Position numbers and translations under genes: made by a program. Positions 11,070 through 23,300 of a stretch of DNA of 64,000 nt are shown in pieces. Location of the stretch: positions 37,657,001-37,721,000 of the forward strand of contig NC_090291.1 in assembly GCF_037392515.1 (NCBI RefSeq), read 5' to 3'. Position 1 is the stretch's first letter; each line of letters starts with the position of its first letter. The notes beneath the pieces were generated by a model that had not been told where the DNA came from, searched no databases, and worked only from the letters and a program-made list of their open reading frames with translations. This stretch comes from Haliotis asinina. Taxonomy: Eukaryota; Mollusca; Gastropoda; Lepetellida; Haliotidae.

Positions 11070-11690
11070 ATAAGCTGACGAGCAAAAGAAAGTACTCAGG
11101 TCTACTTTTTGCGGCAATCCCAAATTTGCGGTCTAACTAGTAAAATTATTGAAGAACACTGATTGTATAAAACGCAACCATCATGTTTCATTTGCCAAAA
11201 TGCATCCCAAAACATTTGTACGTGTTTTGCACGAAATTTTGCAAAATTGGGATTATTGACCTATGTACGGATATTCTCACAGAGGGTATTAAACATGTTT
11301 GTCGTGAAGACCGAACAATCATTTGACGAAAGAACATGCCAAGATTGATGTCAACGCAACGAGCACGGGCCGCGGGAATGTCACAAATTGGTACTTCCAA
11401 CAGCCATATTGCAAGGACATTGGCTGCACATGACAAACCATAATTCGGCTGTTTAACCGTTTCAGTATCACAGGTCAGACATGTGACGTCCAGAACTGGA
11501 GGTCCCAGAGCCACAACGCCCCGAGAGCATCGCTATCTGCGGGTAATTCACCTACGTAACCGGATGTTTGTCGGTGACGTCATCAGCATCCACGTCATTG
11601 GCCTATATCGCACGAACCGATTCACAGTGACAAGACGACTTCGTGCTGCTGAGCTGGATTGAGTAGACAACGCTCTTCGTTGGCCATTGT
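11070..11690 (+). pseudogene. Decayed Tc1-like transposase, N-terminal part
   Basis: From the ATG at 11336 the conceptual product begins MPRLMSTQRARAAGMSQIG, then after frame disruption reads GGPRATTPREHRYLRVIHLRN, the linker typical of mollusc Tc1 elements (compare the GRPSVTSGAEDRQIALRHLRD of the copy at 62303). Stops and frame changes are frequent. CGAGCAAAAGAAAGT near 11079 resembles the terminal repeat of the 62261 element and may be its left end. The catalytic domain is missing and the sequence runs into a SINE fragment. Confidence 0.65.
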
Positions 11691-11724
11691 GGTATACGCC
11701 GAAAACCCGGTTACCATACCCCCA

Positions 11725-11815
11725 AAGTGTGAAACCCGTTTCTGGTGTCTGGATCTTGTTTAAATGTTACTAAAAGCGGTGTAAAGCTACATTCATTCAC
11801 TGATGCAAAGCTCAC
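11725..11815 (+). mobile_element. SINE family A, 3' fragment
   Basis: Starts at the GTGTGAAACCCGTTTCTGGTGTC body and ends in CATTCATTCACT tail-like sequence. Confidence 0.65.
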
Positions 11816-11819
11816 TGAG

Positions 11820-12290
11820 ATCCCAGATTTCATTAAGAAGTGTTGCTGGACGTAGCGTGAAACTCAAAACAAAGGGAATGTATTATGTATCCATGGAGAC
11901 GTTGAGAATATATGAGACGATTAATGAATCATAAATGCCGCAACACAATATTGCGTCTAATAGCGACTATATATAATTAAAGCATTCACAACGTGGTATA
12001 AAAACAACAGAATTAAATTTCACATGAATGAACTCGAACAACCTGTCTCTAGACAACTACATGTATATGAATTAAACAACTGAATTGAATAATTTCACCA
12101 CGATTGAAAGCCCTACCGAATCCACGAAAGAAGTACACTATTTTGGATACGTGACATTGTCTGACTTCATAATGCGGATCCCACCAAGACTTCACACACA
12201 TGACCATAACTCAATAACCAGAGACACAGAACATGTAAACAAGTGTTGACAGGTCCCATAATGCAGACGGTGAGCATTACGTGTCATTGT
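11820..12290. other. Intergenic, nothing recognised
   Basis: No supported feature. Confidence 0.35.
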
Positions 12291-12442
12291 GTGAGTGAGT
12301 GAGTGAATGAGTTCAGTTTCACGCCGGCCTTGTCAATATTCCGGCAAAATCACGGCACCATGAAGGGGTAGTAGTGGGGAATCAAACCCGAGTCTTCGGA
12401 GTGACGAGCGAACGCTTCTACCACCACGCTACCTCACCACCC
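12291..12442 (-). mobile_element. SINE family A copy
   Basis: Tail GTGAGTGAGTGAGTGAATGAG on the plus strand, shortened body, B-box region GGGGAATCAAACCCGAG and A-box region CTTCTACCACCACGCTACC. Confidence 0.7.
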
Positions 12443-13210
12443 CTTCGTGTTTTGTGACTAAACAAAAGCGCATTAATATACAAAGTTAAAGATGACTCCT
12501 TCTTAATAACTTTAAAGAAATGATAAAAATGAAATGGGACATGTTTAACTATATGCACTTCAGTTGTGTGATGTTTTTTAAAAAAGGTATACTAAATTTA
12601 CGATATTCTAATATGCTTCGCTAAATGATCAAATAATTTGCTCGTATGAAAGTGAAACGAGACACCATAAACAACTCTGGTTACACTGAATTCCAATGCC
12701 ATGTTTACTAAGAAAATGATATTTTAATTTTAGACTTTAATAACACCCTATTTCTACATTTAGATCGAGGTTAGGGCAGCATACCTGAAATAAGAAATCA
12801 CAGACTGCCCCTGTTTGCCGAGGTAGTAAAATGATTTACAATGCATCTGGCTCATTGGTTACACTTTTGTGTTCTTCAGCTTATTCGGTGTAGTTCTCTA
12901 ACGCACAGTGGGATTGATATAATATCCATTCCGTACCAAACCCCCAGACTTTTCTAGCGGTAGAGACTCGTTTGGAGATTTCCATGATTTCAAGGTGTCC
13001 ATTTGTCAGAGCTCGCTATACGACAGAGCACGCTCATACTGATTAATATTTATTCATCCAGTTGACTGAATTAGTCTAAAAGATTCTGGACTAGTTATTG
13101 CACTAAGACGTGCAGTAGGGCGGAACCCAGTACACAGGAAACGAGACTGTTCTGTATTCAATGTTTTGACTTGATTGCGTCACAAGGAAGGTGTGTTGAC
13201 GCGTCACTGG
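12443..13210. other. Intergenic, nothing recognised
   Basis: No gene or defined repeat is visible. Confidence 0.35.
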
Positions 13211-13293
13211 ACGAGCACACCACGTGACGTCAGTTAGCCCTGATTGTTTTGGCACCGTCGTTTCTCTGTTTGTATACTGCCTTAGATTTTTTG
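13211..13293 (+). promoter_or_regulatory. Possible orphan promoter / untranslated first exon
   Basis: CACGTGACGTCA at 13219-13230 combines an E-box (CACGTG) and a full CRE (TGACGTCA). About 60 bp later, TTTTTTGTCG is followed by a consensus donor, GTAAGTATT (13294 onward). This could be a non-coding first exon of a plus-strand transcript, but no matching coding exon was found downstream before the oppositely oriented MVD gene. Confidence 0.25.
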
Positions 13294-13294
13294 T

Positions 13295-13915
13295 CGGTAA
13301 GTATTAAATTTGGCATCTTAGAAAAGAAATACACTTCGCCGTACCACCATGTATACATGCAATGAAAGACATTTTCGCTCTGAACTAGTATATCGTTAGA
13401 GTACTCATACGCATGTGTACATGGTAGAGCATACTTAAAAAACAGGCACCATATACCGATGTATGCTCTCGGGGAGAGAGTAAGTGAACTTAGTTAATTC
13501 TTGTTCTGAAATAAAATGCTAGTCATAACAAAATATTTGCATAAGGCTTGAACACAGATGGTTGTGGCATCGAGAACATATAAAGTGACCTGGTGAAACA
13601 CTCGCTTGCGTTCCAGTGTATTTTATGGCCGCTTCATTCATTCCTACATTTTAACCGGCGAGATGACGTGAATTAGGGCTAACGTACCCAAAAATATTTT
13701 GCTCATGTGATGACGTGCATGTGTGCGTATGTTTGGCTGCTTGTACTAGTCTAGCTGGTCTTAAAGTGCCAGATCACTGAGATACCATGCCGCAGTTTAG
13801 CATGAATACTCCACATAGACGTTAATACTGCTAGTACAGCTTGGTTTTATTATGTACACATGGTGAAACAGTGTAGTTCCTTTATACTACATATTCCTCT
13901 TTCATTCAACTAGGT
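13295..13915. other. Intergenic, nothing recognised
   Basis: No supported feature. Confidence 0.35.
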
Positions 13916-13919
13916 ATTG

Positions 13920-14050
13920 CTTCATTCCAAACTGGCACATAGGGAATGACTTAGTCAGCAATATCATGGCTGGAGACACAAGATATGGACTTGACACATT
14001 GTAACCATGTGAGGATTCAAACCCGTCATTTGGCATGACGAGCAAATGCA
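13920..14050 (-). mobile_element. SINE family A, degraded copy
   Basis: Recognisable blocks: AGTCAGCAATATCATGGC, GACACATTGTAACCATGTG and GCATGACGAGCAAATGC. Confidence 0.5.
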
Positions 14051-14087
14051 TAACCAAACAAAAACAAATTCTTTAATAACAAATTAT

Positions 14088-14093
14088 TTTATT
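14088..14093 (-). terminator. Candidate MVD polyadenylation signal
   Basis: AATAAA on the minus strand about 250 nt downstream of the MVD stop codon, in an AT-rich context; it would give a short 3' UTR. Confidence 0.5.
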
Positions 14094-14340
14094 TCAATCT
14101 TCATTTGAACACAATCATACCAGTTTACAATGACTATGGAAGACATGAGATACATGTGTATTTGCCCCTACTCGTAACAATACCTCAACAATGAGGGTTT
14201 GGCAACACATTGGGTTTACTTGGAGAAGTAAACCAATAACAGTTGATTAACTCCAGAGGCCATCAAATGCAAGTATGACTTGCAATGAAATTAAGAAGCA
14301 ATATTTTTGTGGACAAAGTGATGAGTGGAAGACCAGTCTA

Positions 14341-17300
14341 TCAGGAGGCGAGGTGTATAGGGAGGCCCTGGTTGTCCAGCAGGCATTCACTGGAGTCCTC
14401 CACCACCTGGGGGCCTTCGCCTACCTGAGGAGCAGAGTCACAGAGTCAAAACACACTCGCATTCAGCCACACCAATCATAGATAGCCATGGACAGAATAG
14501 TCATAGTCACAGTCACAACAGTCATAGTCACAGTTACAACAGTCATAGTCACAGTCACAAAAGTCATAGTCACAGTCACAACAGTCATAGTCACAGTCAC
14601 AAAAGTCATAGCCTCAGTTACAACAGTCATAGTCACAGTTACAACAGTCATAGTCACAGTCACAAAAGTCATAGTCACAGTCACAACAGTCATAGTCACA
14701 GTAACAACAGTCATAGTCACAGTCACAACAGTCATAGTCACAGTTACAACAGTCATAGTCACAGTAACAATTGTCATGGTCACAGTCACAGTCACAACTG
14801 TCATGGTCACAGTCACAACAATCATAGTCACAGTAACAACTGTCATGGTCACAGTTACAACAGTCATAGTCACGGTAACAATTGTCATGGTCACAGTCAC
14901 AACAGTCAAAGTCACAGTCAAAACAGTCATAGTCACAGTCACAACTGTCATGGTCACAGTCACAACAATCATAGTCACAGTAACATATGTCATGGTCACA
15001 GTTACAGCAGTCATAGTCACAGTAACAACTGTCATGGTCACAGTTACAGCAGTCATAGTCACAGTAACAACTGTCATGGTCACAGTTACAACAATCATAG
15101 TCACAGTCACAACTGTCATGGTCACGGTTACAACAGTCATAGTCACAGTAACAATTGTCATGGTCACAGTTACAACAGTCAAAGTCACAGTCAAAACAGT
15201 CATAGTCACAGTCACAGTCACAACTGTCATGGTCACAGTCACAACAATCATAGTCACAGAAACAATTGTCATGGTCACACTTACAACAGTCAAAGTCACA
15301 GTCAAAACAGTCATAGTCACAGTCACAGTCACAACTGTCATGGTCACAGTCACAACAATCATAGTCACAGTAACATATGTCATGGTCACAGTTACAACAA
15401 TCATAGTCACAGTAACATGTCATGGTCACAGTTACAACATAGTCACAGTAACATGTCATGGTCACAGTTACAACAGTCATAGTCACAGTAACATATGTCA
15501 TGGTCACAGTAACATGGTCACAGTTACAACATAGTCACAGTAACATGTCATGGTCACAGTTACAACAGTCATAGTCACAGTAACATGTCATGGTCACAGT
15601 TACAACAATCATAGTCACAGTAACATGTCATGGTCACAGTTACAACAATCATAGTCACAGTAACATGTCATGGTCACAGTTACAACAGTCATAGTCACAG
15701 TAACATGTCATGGTCACAGTTACAACAATCATAGTCATAGTAACATGTCATGGTCACAGTTACAACAGTCATAGTCACAGTAACATGTCATGGTCACAGT
15801 TACAACAGTCATAGTCACAGTAACATGTCATGGTCACAGTTACAACAGTCATAGTCACAGTAACATGTCATGGTCACAGTTACAACAGTCATAGTCACAG
15901 TAACATGTCATGGTCACAGTTACAACAGTCACAGCCATGGACAGACTAGTCATAGTCACAGTCACAACAGTCATAGTCACTGGCAGAACAGTCATAACCA
16001 CAGTCACAACAGTCACAGTCACAACAGTCATAGTCACTGGCAGAACAGTCATAACCACAGTCACAACAGTCATAGTCACAGTTACAACATCATAGTCACA
16101 GTCACAACAGTCATAGTCACAGTCACTGGCAGAACAGTCATAACCACAGTCACAACAGTCATAGTCACTGGCAGAACAGTCATAGCCACAGGCAGAAGAT
16201 ATAGTAATAGTCAGAACAGAGTAATAGTCAGAGTCACAACAGCTGTAGTTGCCACAACAATAATAGTCACAGAATCAAATGGTCTTAGTTGCAGTCACCA
16301 CAGTCATAGTAATAGAGTCACAATGATCACTGTCAAAGCCACAGTAAAAGAGTCACAACAGAGTCATAGAGCCTGAACAGTATACCCCTTTAATCACAGC
16401 ACATCACTATTTATATTGTCACAAACAAACTACTTCCTCAGAGTATATGATATACTACACTGCATCTAGTTTTACTGGTACCTCGGTTTGTATGATATAC
16501 TTCACTCCATCTAAAGTTACTGGGTACCTCGGTATGTATGATATATTTCACTGCATCTAGTGTTACTGGGTATCTCAGTAAATATGATATACTTCACTGC
16601 ATCTAGTGTTACTGGAATATCTTGGCAGGTATGATATACTTCACTGCATCTCGCATTACTGGTACCTCGGTGGGTATGATATACTTCACTGCATCTAGCA
16701 TTACTGGTACCTCGGTAGGTATGATATACTTCACTGCATCTAGCGTTACCGGGCAGCTTGGTAGGTATGATATTTTACTTCACTGCATCTAGCGTTACTG
16801 GGTATCTCGGTAGGTATGATATACTTCACTGCGTCAAGTGTTACTGGGTAGCTCAGTAGTTATGATATACTTCACTGCATCTAGCGTTACTGGGTATCTC
16901 GGTAGGTATGATATACTTCACTGCATCTAGTGTTACCGGGCAGCTCAGTAGGTATGACATACTTTACTGCATCTAGTGTTACTGGTACCTCGGTAGGTAT
17001 GATATACTTCATTGCATCTAGCGTTACTGGGCAGGTCGGTAGGTACAATATACATCACTGCATCTAGCGTTACTGGGTATCTCAGTATGTATGATAATCT
17101 TCACTGCATCTGGTCTTACCTGAGTATGAATGATATACTTGATTGCATCTGGAGTCTGGGGTATGTCAAAGTTATTAATGTGTTCCTGAAAAGATGAAAC
17201 AGAAAGGTCAGGCTGTACCCTTCATCAATGAAATGTATCTATACATATAACAAGCCAAAGAGTTCCAGTCTAAGTCAATATGTGGCATGTCTAAAACAGA

Positions 17301-20300
17301 GGCATCATCACTTCACATCTAACTGTGAAATTCAAGAGTGATATACTTGTGTAGTTGTTTCTTTCTTGCTATGTATCTGTGCCATGTTGATACTATGACG
17401 TGTCAACCAAGTCAGTGAGTCTGATCACCGAACACTGCTAACTTCCTCTTAAATTAGAATGATCTACATTATGAAACTCCAAATACCAGATGAACAAACA
17501 TGTATACTGATATTGCTTGAATTACCAACTGATCCCAGTCTATTTGATATATTAATAGATTTAACAGGGAGACACTGTATGAATAATGCAACATTGTACA
17601 GAAAAATAGAACTACATGTCAGCTTACTTCTACAGAGGATGACTCCACACTCAGTCCCCGAACCTCAAGACCAGAATCGTTATCACTTGAAGGAAAGTAG
17701 TACTTAATAAGGGAGACAACTCTTGCCACATCCTCTTCTAATAAATACAAACAGGCATTTGGTCCAGCATCAAATGTGTACGCCACCTACAATTTAAATC
17801 AGAAGCATTAACGTAAATATTTATATGTTCTTGTATATATAGGTTATCACGCGAGTGTGTTTTCCCAAAACAAACGAGTATGGTAACCTATTTATCATAC
17901 AATGTCATTCTTACTTTAAAATTTTTTAAAATGTGATTTCATTTGCCACAGATCATGAAACTAAACTTTCTGAGATGTGCCCGCATATCTATAACATCAC
18001 ACACATGTGCATAGTAATACATGACGTCACAAACTCGGTGATGCAGTTTTCTACTGATCACTCATTTGACTGCGTTACGTCAAATAGTTCCCAGTCAGCC
18101 TTTATGTTAAAGAGCATATTGTTACCAACAAATATTAACTTAGTTTGAAAAATGACAAAAAACAAACAAATTTTCTCTCATCAAGGCACTTGCAGTACCG
18201 TAACCACAGCCGTCAATGTGGACACGATCGCTGATATATGGCTGTGACGCCATGTTTGTTTACAGTGTGGAAGTAGTCCCCAGAATTAGCATATGACCTC
18301 TAATTTGCATCGGTATCCATATATGACCCCAACAGATACCGAAAATATCTGTTGGCTTTATCCTGCCGAGAACACTACCCATTGCATGATAAATATAAAG
18401 AACTTTCTGCATTTTCAACAGATAAGCCAAGCTATATCTCAGGTACCTGGAGGTAGAGACAACAGGACCTGAATGTACAAGGTGCTAGAAAAAGTGACTA
18501 ACATAACACTTGTTCCACTATGAATTCACTATTACATATACACCAGTGAAGTGTTGAAAGTTAAAGAGTTACTTGAGAACTAACTTCTAAAGCAGTTTTA
18601 TTGCATAAGCCATTCACTCTGTACAAAGACTTGACCTAGGTCTTTTCAGTTAATTGGGCCGGACAACTTTGCAACACAGAAACAGCCCAATCAGTGAGAT
18701 AAGGAAAAAGTATGATGACAATCGTCTTCCCAATTTACCTTTGTGTTTGTGCTCTGTTTGTTGAAGGCATGGACCAGTCGCACGATCTGTCTGGACGTGT
18801 CGGTCATGTAGGAGATCGGTGGGTATGTGTCCAGGCATACAGCGTGGAACTGGTTACTCTCCTTCAAAACAAGACATGCATGTGTTTGTCTGTTTTACAC
18901 ACAACACTTACATATTATGGTTTTCTGTAAATAAGCAACTGGACTTAAGAAACCCACTGTTTGGTTTTGTGATCAATGAACCATGGATTGAAGTTTAGGG
19001 TAAATAGTAACACTGTTACGATGCACTCACATATTCAGTGAATCAAACTGTAGCCCTTCATGAATTAAATTTGTAATTCGAGATCCCCAGAACCGAATAT
19101 TAATCAATATTAACAATTGATTTTAAGGGAACATGTTTTACCTGAGCCCTTATGTCCTTTATACTAAGAGAGATATGGAATATGAACTAACCCTGCAGTA
19201 GCATATGTGACATTAGTTTGCCAATCCTGCACTTGGTACTGATGACAATAACTATCACATACTAAATTTGAGTGTCATGAGATCATTGGTTATTGCCATT
19301 ACAAATTACCACAAATCAACAAGGGTGTTAAATATTGTACATCAATCACTCAACTACAATATGGTATTCGTGAATAATTATCTGTATTTGTTACCCTATA
19401 GTCGTGATACGTATCATATTCATGATACACTGTATTCGTTGAAGAACTATACTAAAAAAAATCAAAGATTAACTTACACGTCAGCTGCTAAACACAGGAA
19501 ATTTACTGCCATGTTTCATTTTTCATTTACACAAAAAGCCCTTTTTCCCATTTTTAATGGAATGGTTTATTCACCCACATTAAACTTCTTTCCAAGTTTA
19601 AAAATGTTAAATAATAAACCAGCTTGTCATCAATAGTAGTCTAAACTCACTCACTCAGTTGTCTATTTTGGCTTTAATATGTTTCTTGTATACTAGTGCA
19701 ATGAGGACATGGTCACCTTCATTGTAATTTCAGCAAACTTCTGGAAGTCTTTGTTGTTGATGGCATCCACCATGTCTTCGACTCTCTGTGGCACAACGTC
19801 CACCCTCTTCTGCAACAGTTCGCTTGTCTTGACACTGGTCTGCATTCCCTCTGTGCTGCTTGTGTGTTTCTTCTGGTCACTCACCTGAAACACGGACAAC
19901 TACTGGCAAACAAGGATAAGTTGAACATGTTTACAAGAAGTAGGCGGTGCAGGGCAATGTGCAAACCCATTGGTTTGTGAAAGGACAGCACATGTAGGCT
20001 TGTAACTATTTTCAGAGTGCATGACAATGAAATGGATTCCTCACATAGCTGCCACATGCCTTGCTCATAAGACTCCCGTGCTTCACCCTTCATACTACAC
20101 TTGATCGATAACAACCTGGGGTCCCTTTGCTCACAATATGGCAAGCACCAGTGGGTGACCCTCATGCATGCTCAACTTACCCTAGTGTTCTGTAGTATGT
20201 GTTCTCGAGTGAGTGAGTGGGTTTGAGTGAGTTTTTTTGAGTGAGTGAGGGGATGGGTGGGTATGGATGAGTGTGTGTGTGTGTGTACTAACTAGGCAAC

Positions 20301-23300
20301 ACCTCAACAGCAATATTAAATCATACCATATGTCACCAATACTTCAGTGACACCTCATCAAAATTACCACATTGATATTTCAGCAATATGTCACAACATG
20401 TCAGCAAAACCTCAACAGCAATGCAGAATCAGTATCTCAGCAATATGTCACCAATACTTCAGCAACGCCCCAACAGCAATACCGAATCAATATCTCAGGA
20501 ATGTGTCACAAATATCACAGCAACACCTCAACAGCAATACCAAATCAATACCTCAGAAATATGTCACCAATACTTCAGTAATACCTCAGCAATATCCCAG
20601 CAATATCTCATTAATATTCAGTAGAAAAAAATAAATTTATCTCACCACCAGAATCAGAATCCTGAGTTGGGGCCAGTGATCCGCAGGAGCCACTTGTTTG
20701 GCAAGTGAGTCCTTCCCGCTCTCATCCTTGCCCATGTCCCACAACACAAACCCACCATACACACTCCGACAGGCACTGCCTGACCCTTGTCTGCAAAGAT
20801 TTGTACATGTGAATGCGCATTTTCATGTTGAACCAATAATCACAAAGGAAAACACACCTAAATGTAGACAAGAGTTTTACGTAACAAGAGTAGATTTCCT
20901 GGGTAGTCCTCCAAGTTCCTCAACAGCTTGGTATAAACAGACTAGTGACTGTTATTTATGCAGCTTCTTTTTTTTCTTTTTTCTATGCAACCACCAGATG
21001 TTTCCGTTAGAACACATCAAGGGAGGTAACTCTGCTCTGAGAAGCAAGACTATTGCAGGATCCAAAACACATTATATTGGAGACCATCCATGATGTCCAC
21101 GGGATAAATTGGTTTGTTTTTTTAATATACATGAACATAAACCCAAGCATTTCTTCACACAATTCTTGGACTAAATAAAAAGAAATAAAAGCATCCCAGG
21201 CCCTTAAGAAACAGATGCTGTAACCGCAATGACTATTTACCTAGCAACATCAGAAATCTCTCCTTTCACACCAAAGAGCTTGGCCAGAGAATAGACTGTA
21301 GAAGGAAAAAGACAGGAATGATTTATAGGTAACATGTCCAGCCAATCAAGCTATAATAAAAAAAAACAATCTTTACAGAGTCATATTTTTTAACAAAAGT
21401 GTGAGTGATTTTAAAGCCTTGCTGCAACATATCAGTTATTCATACACGAAGAGGTGGTGGGGTAGCCAAATGGTTAAAGCGTTCGCTCATCAAGTCAAAG
21501 ATCCAGGTTTGATTCCCTACATGGGTACAAAATGTCAAGTTCATTTCAGGTGTCCCTCACCATGATGCTGTTGGAATATTGCTAAAATTGGTGAGAAATT
21601 AAACCCACTCATTCAGTTAGATGACGTTCAGCTTAATGCTTAATTGTGATGTAGTACTCTCCTGATATTACTGGATGCTAGAGACCAAAGAAAAAACTGT
21701 CACAAATCTCAGATTTGAACCTAAAAGAGGATCCTATCACTGCGACAAAGCATAACAATGTTCCCCATGTCCACTGTGCCACACATGTACACCATTACAC
21801 ACCAACAACAAAACTATGAGCAAAGCCGTTTTAAACAAATATTCCAAGGCACGAAGTAAATACATTTACCTAGACAAGCATATCCAGCAGCTGATGAAGC
21901 TAGGCCTGCTGCTGTGGGGAAATTATTCTCCGAACAGATGTGAACCTTCATGTTCAATGTTTCATCTCGTACATCTCCAGTCGACCGCTTCCGAGTTCGG
22001 CGGCGAACTTTACAAAAATACAAACTTGCTATCAGCTTTTTGTCATATCTAATTTCCCATTTAGCATAGAAACGTTTTCAACATTTGTAACAAAAATGGA
22101 TGCATTAGGTGGACATGATGAGTGTTGCTTGTTGTGTCTATCTAAGGCCAGACCGATTTTATGTTGTTTTACAGAAACACTGGTCATACTTTTTGAAGAA
22201 TAAGAAAAGAATTCAAAATCAATTTCAGTCAATGAGCTAATGTTTTCTTAAGAACAAATATTTTGTAACACATCTAAAACAAAGTACAGAACAGTGTAGT
22301 CTAGACTTAGAAGATACTTAAATAGCAGTTTTCATAAATACTTACTTTCTTTCAAAACATTCTGTATTCTTGGAGATTCAACAGACTGTTCTCTGGAAAA
22401 CAAGCAATATTTCTTACAGTTATCTCTCAGATTTGGCAGACACATGATACAGAAAGTCAGTCATTTCTCACTCCCTATCACTCACACTCCATGCCATGCT
22501 TAAAGATGGGTTGTCATGTGATGGCCTGTCATGGCGGGGAACACCAGAAATGGGCTTCACACATTGTACCTGTCTTAGGAACTGAACCCAGGCCTTCAAC
22601 ATGACGAGCAAATGCTCTGGTACTGACCTGGACTACGTCACTACCACCAATATTTGGTGAAGACATCATGGAAAATGCACTACTATATTGTATATTTTGA
22701 GTTTCAGTTATGGAAAGAGATATGATACCACTTAATGATCTATTTATTATGTTCACAGTACAAAATCAGAACATACTTTCCATTTAACCATATCTTGTCT
22801 TCTTTGAAGGATTTACTTGTAGCAACAGTTGTTTTGGCTCTCAGCTGAAGAAAAGAAAAAGATGAACCATGCTGAAACTAACATTCACAACTATTGTGGT
22901 TCTTTTTGTTTGCCGTTCCTGTCAGCTGAAGAGAAGAAAAATATTACACATGCTGAATCTAACATTCACAACTATGTTTTGCTTCTTGTTTAATCCTCTA
23001 CCCAGTGATTACAATTAAGTGCAATGTAGTACACAAAAGTCAGAGATATTGAAATTAAAACTATGCCCTACTTGAATTTTGCCTTGAAAATGAAGGGGAC
23101 GTAATCTGTTTCATACAGGAGTCATCAGAAGATAACAAATCCCCCCTGCCTCCATAAAATTTGAAAGAACATATCATCTGACATTTACTTAAGTCCGAAA
23201 GTCCAAATCATTTCCATGGAAATCACAAAAAATATATATATGCCAAAAATCTGCAAATAATCAAATGCACTACTTCAAGATCTGTTTGATATATCTCTCT

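Noticed and set aside
14463-15534. Three long open frames (about 300-350 codons) of Val-Thr-Val and Cys-Asp-type repeats on both strands
   Set aside because: They are produced by a minisatellite with unit lengths divisible by three, inside the last MVD intron; no domain or start context.
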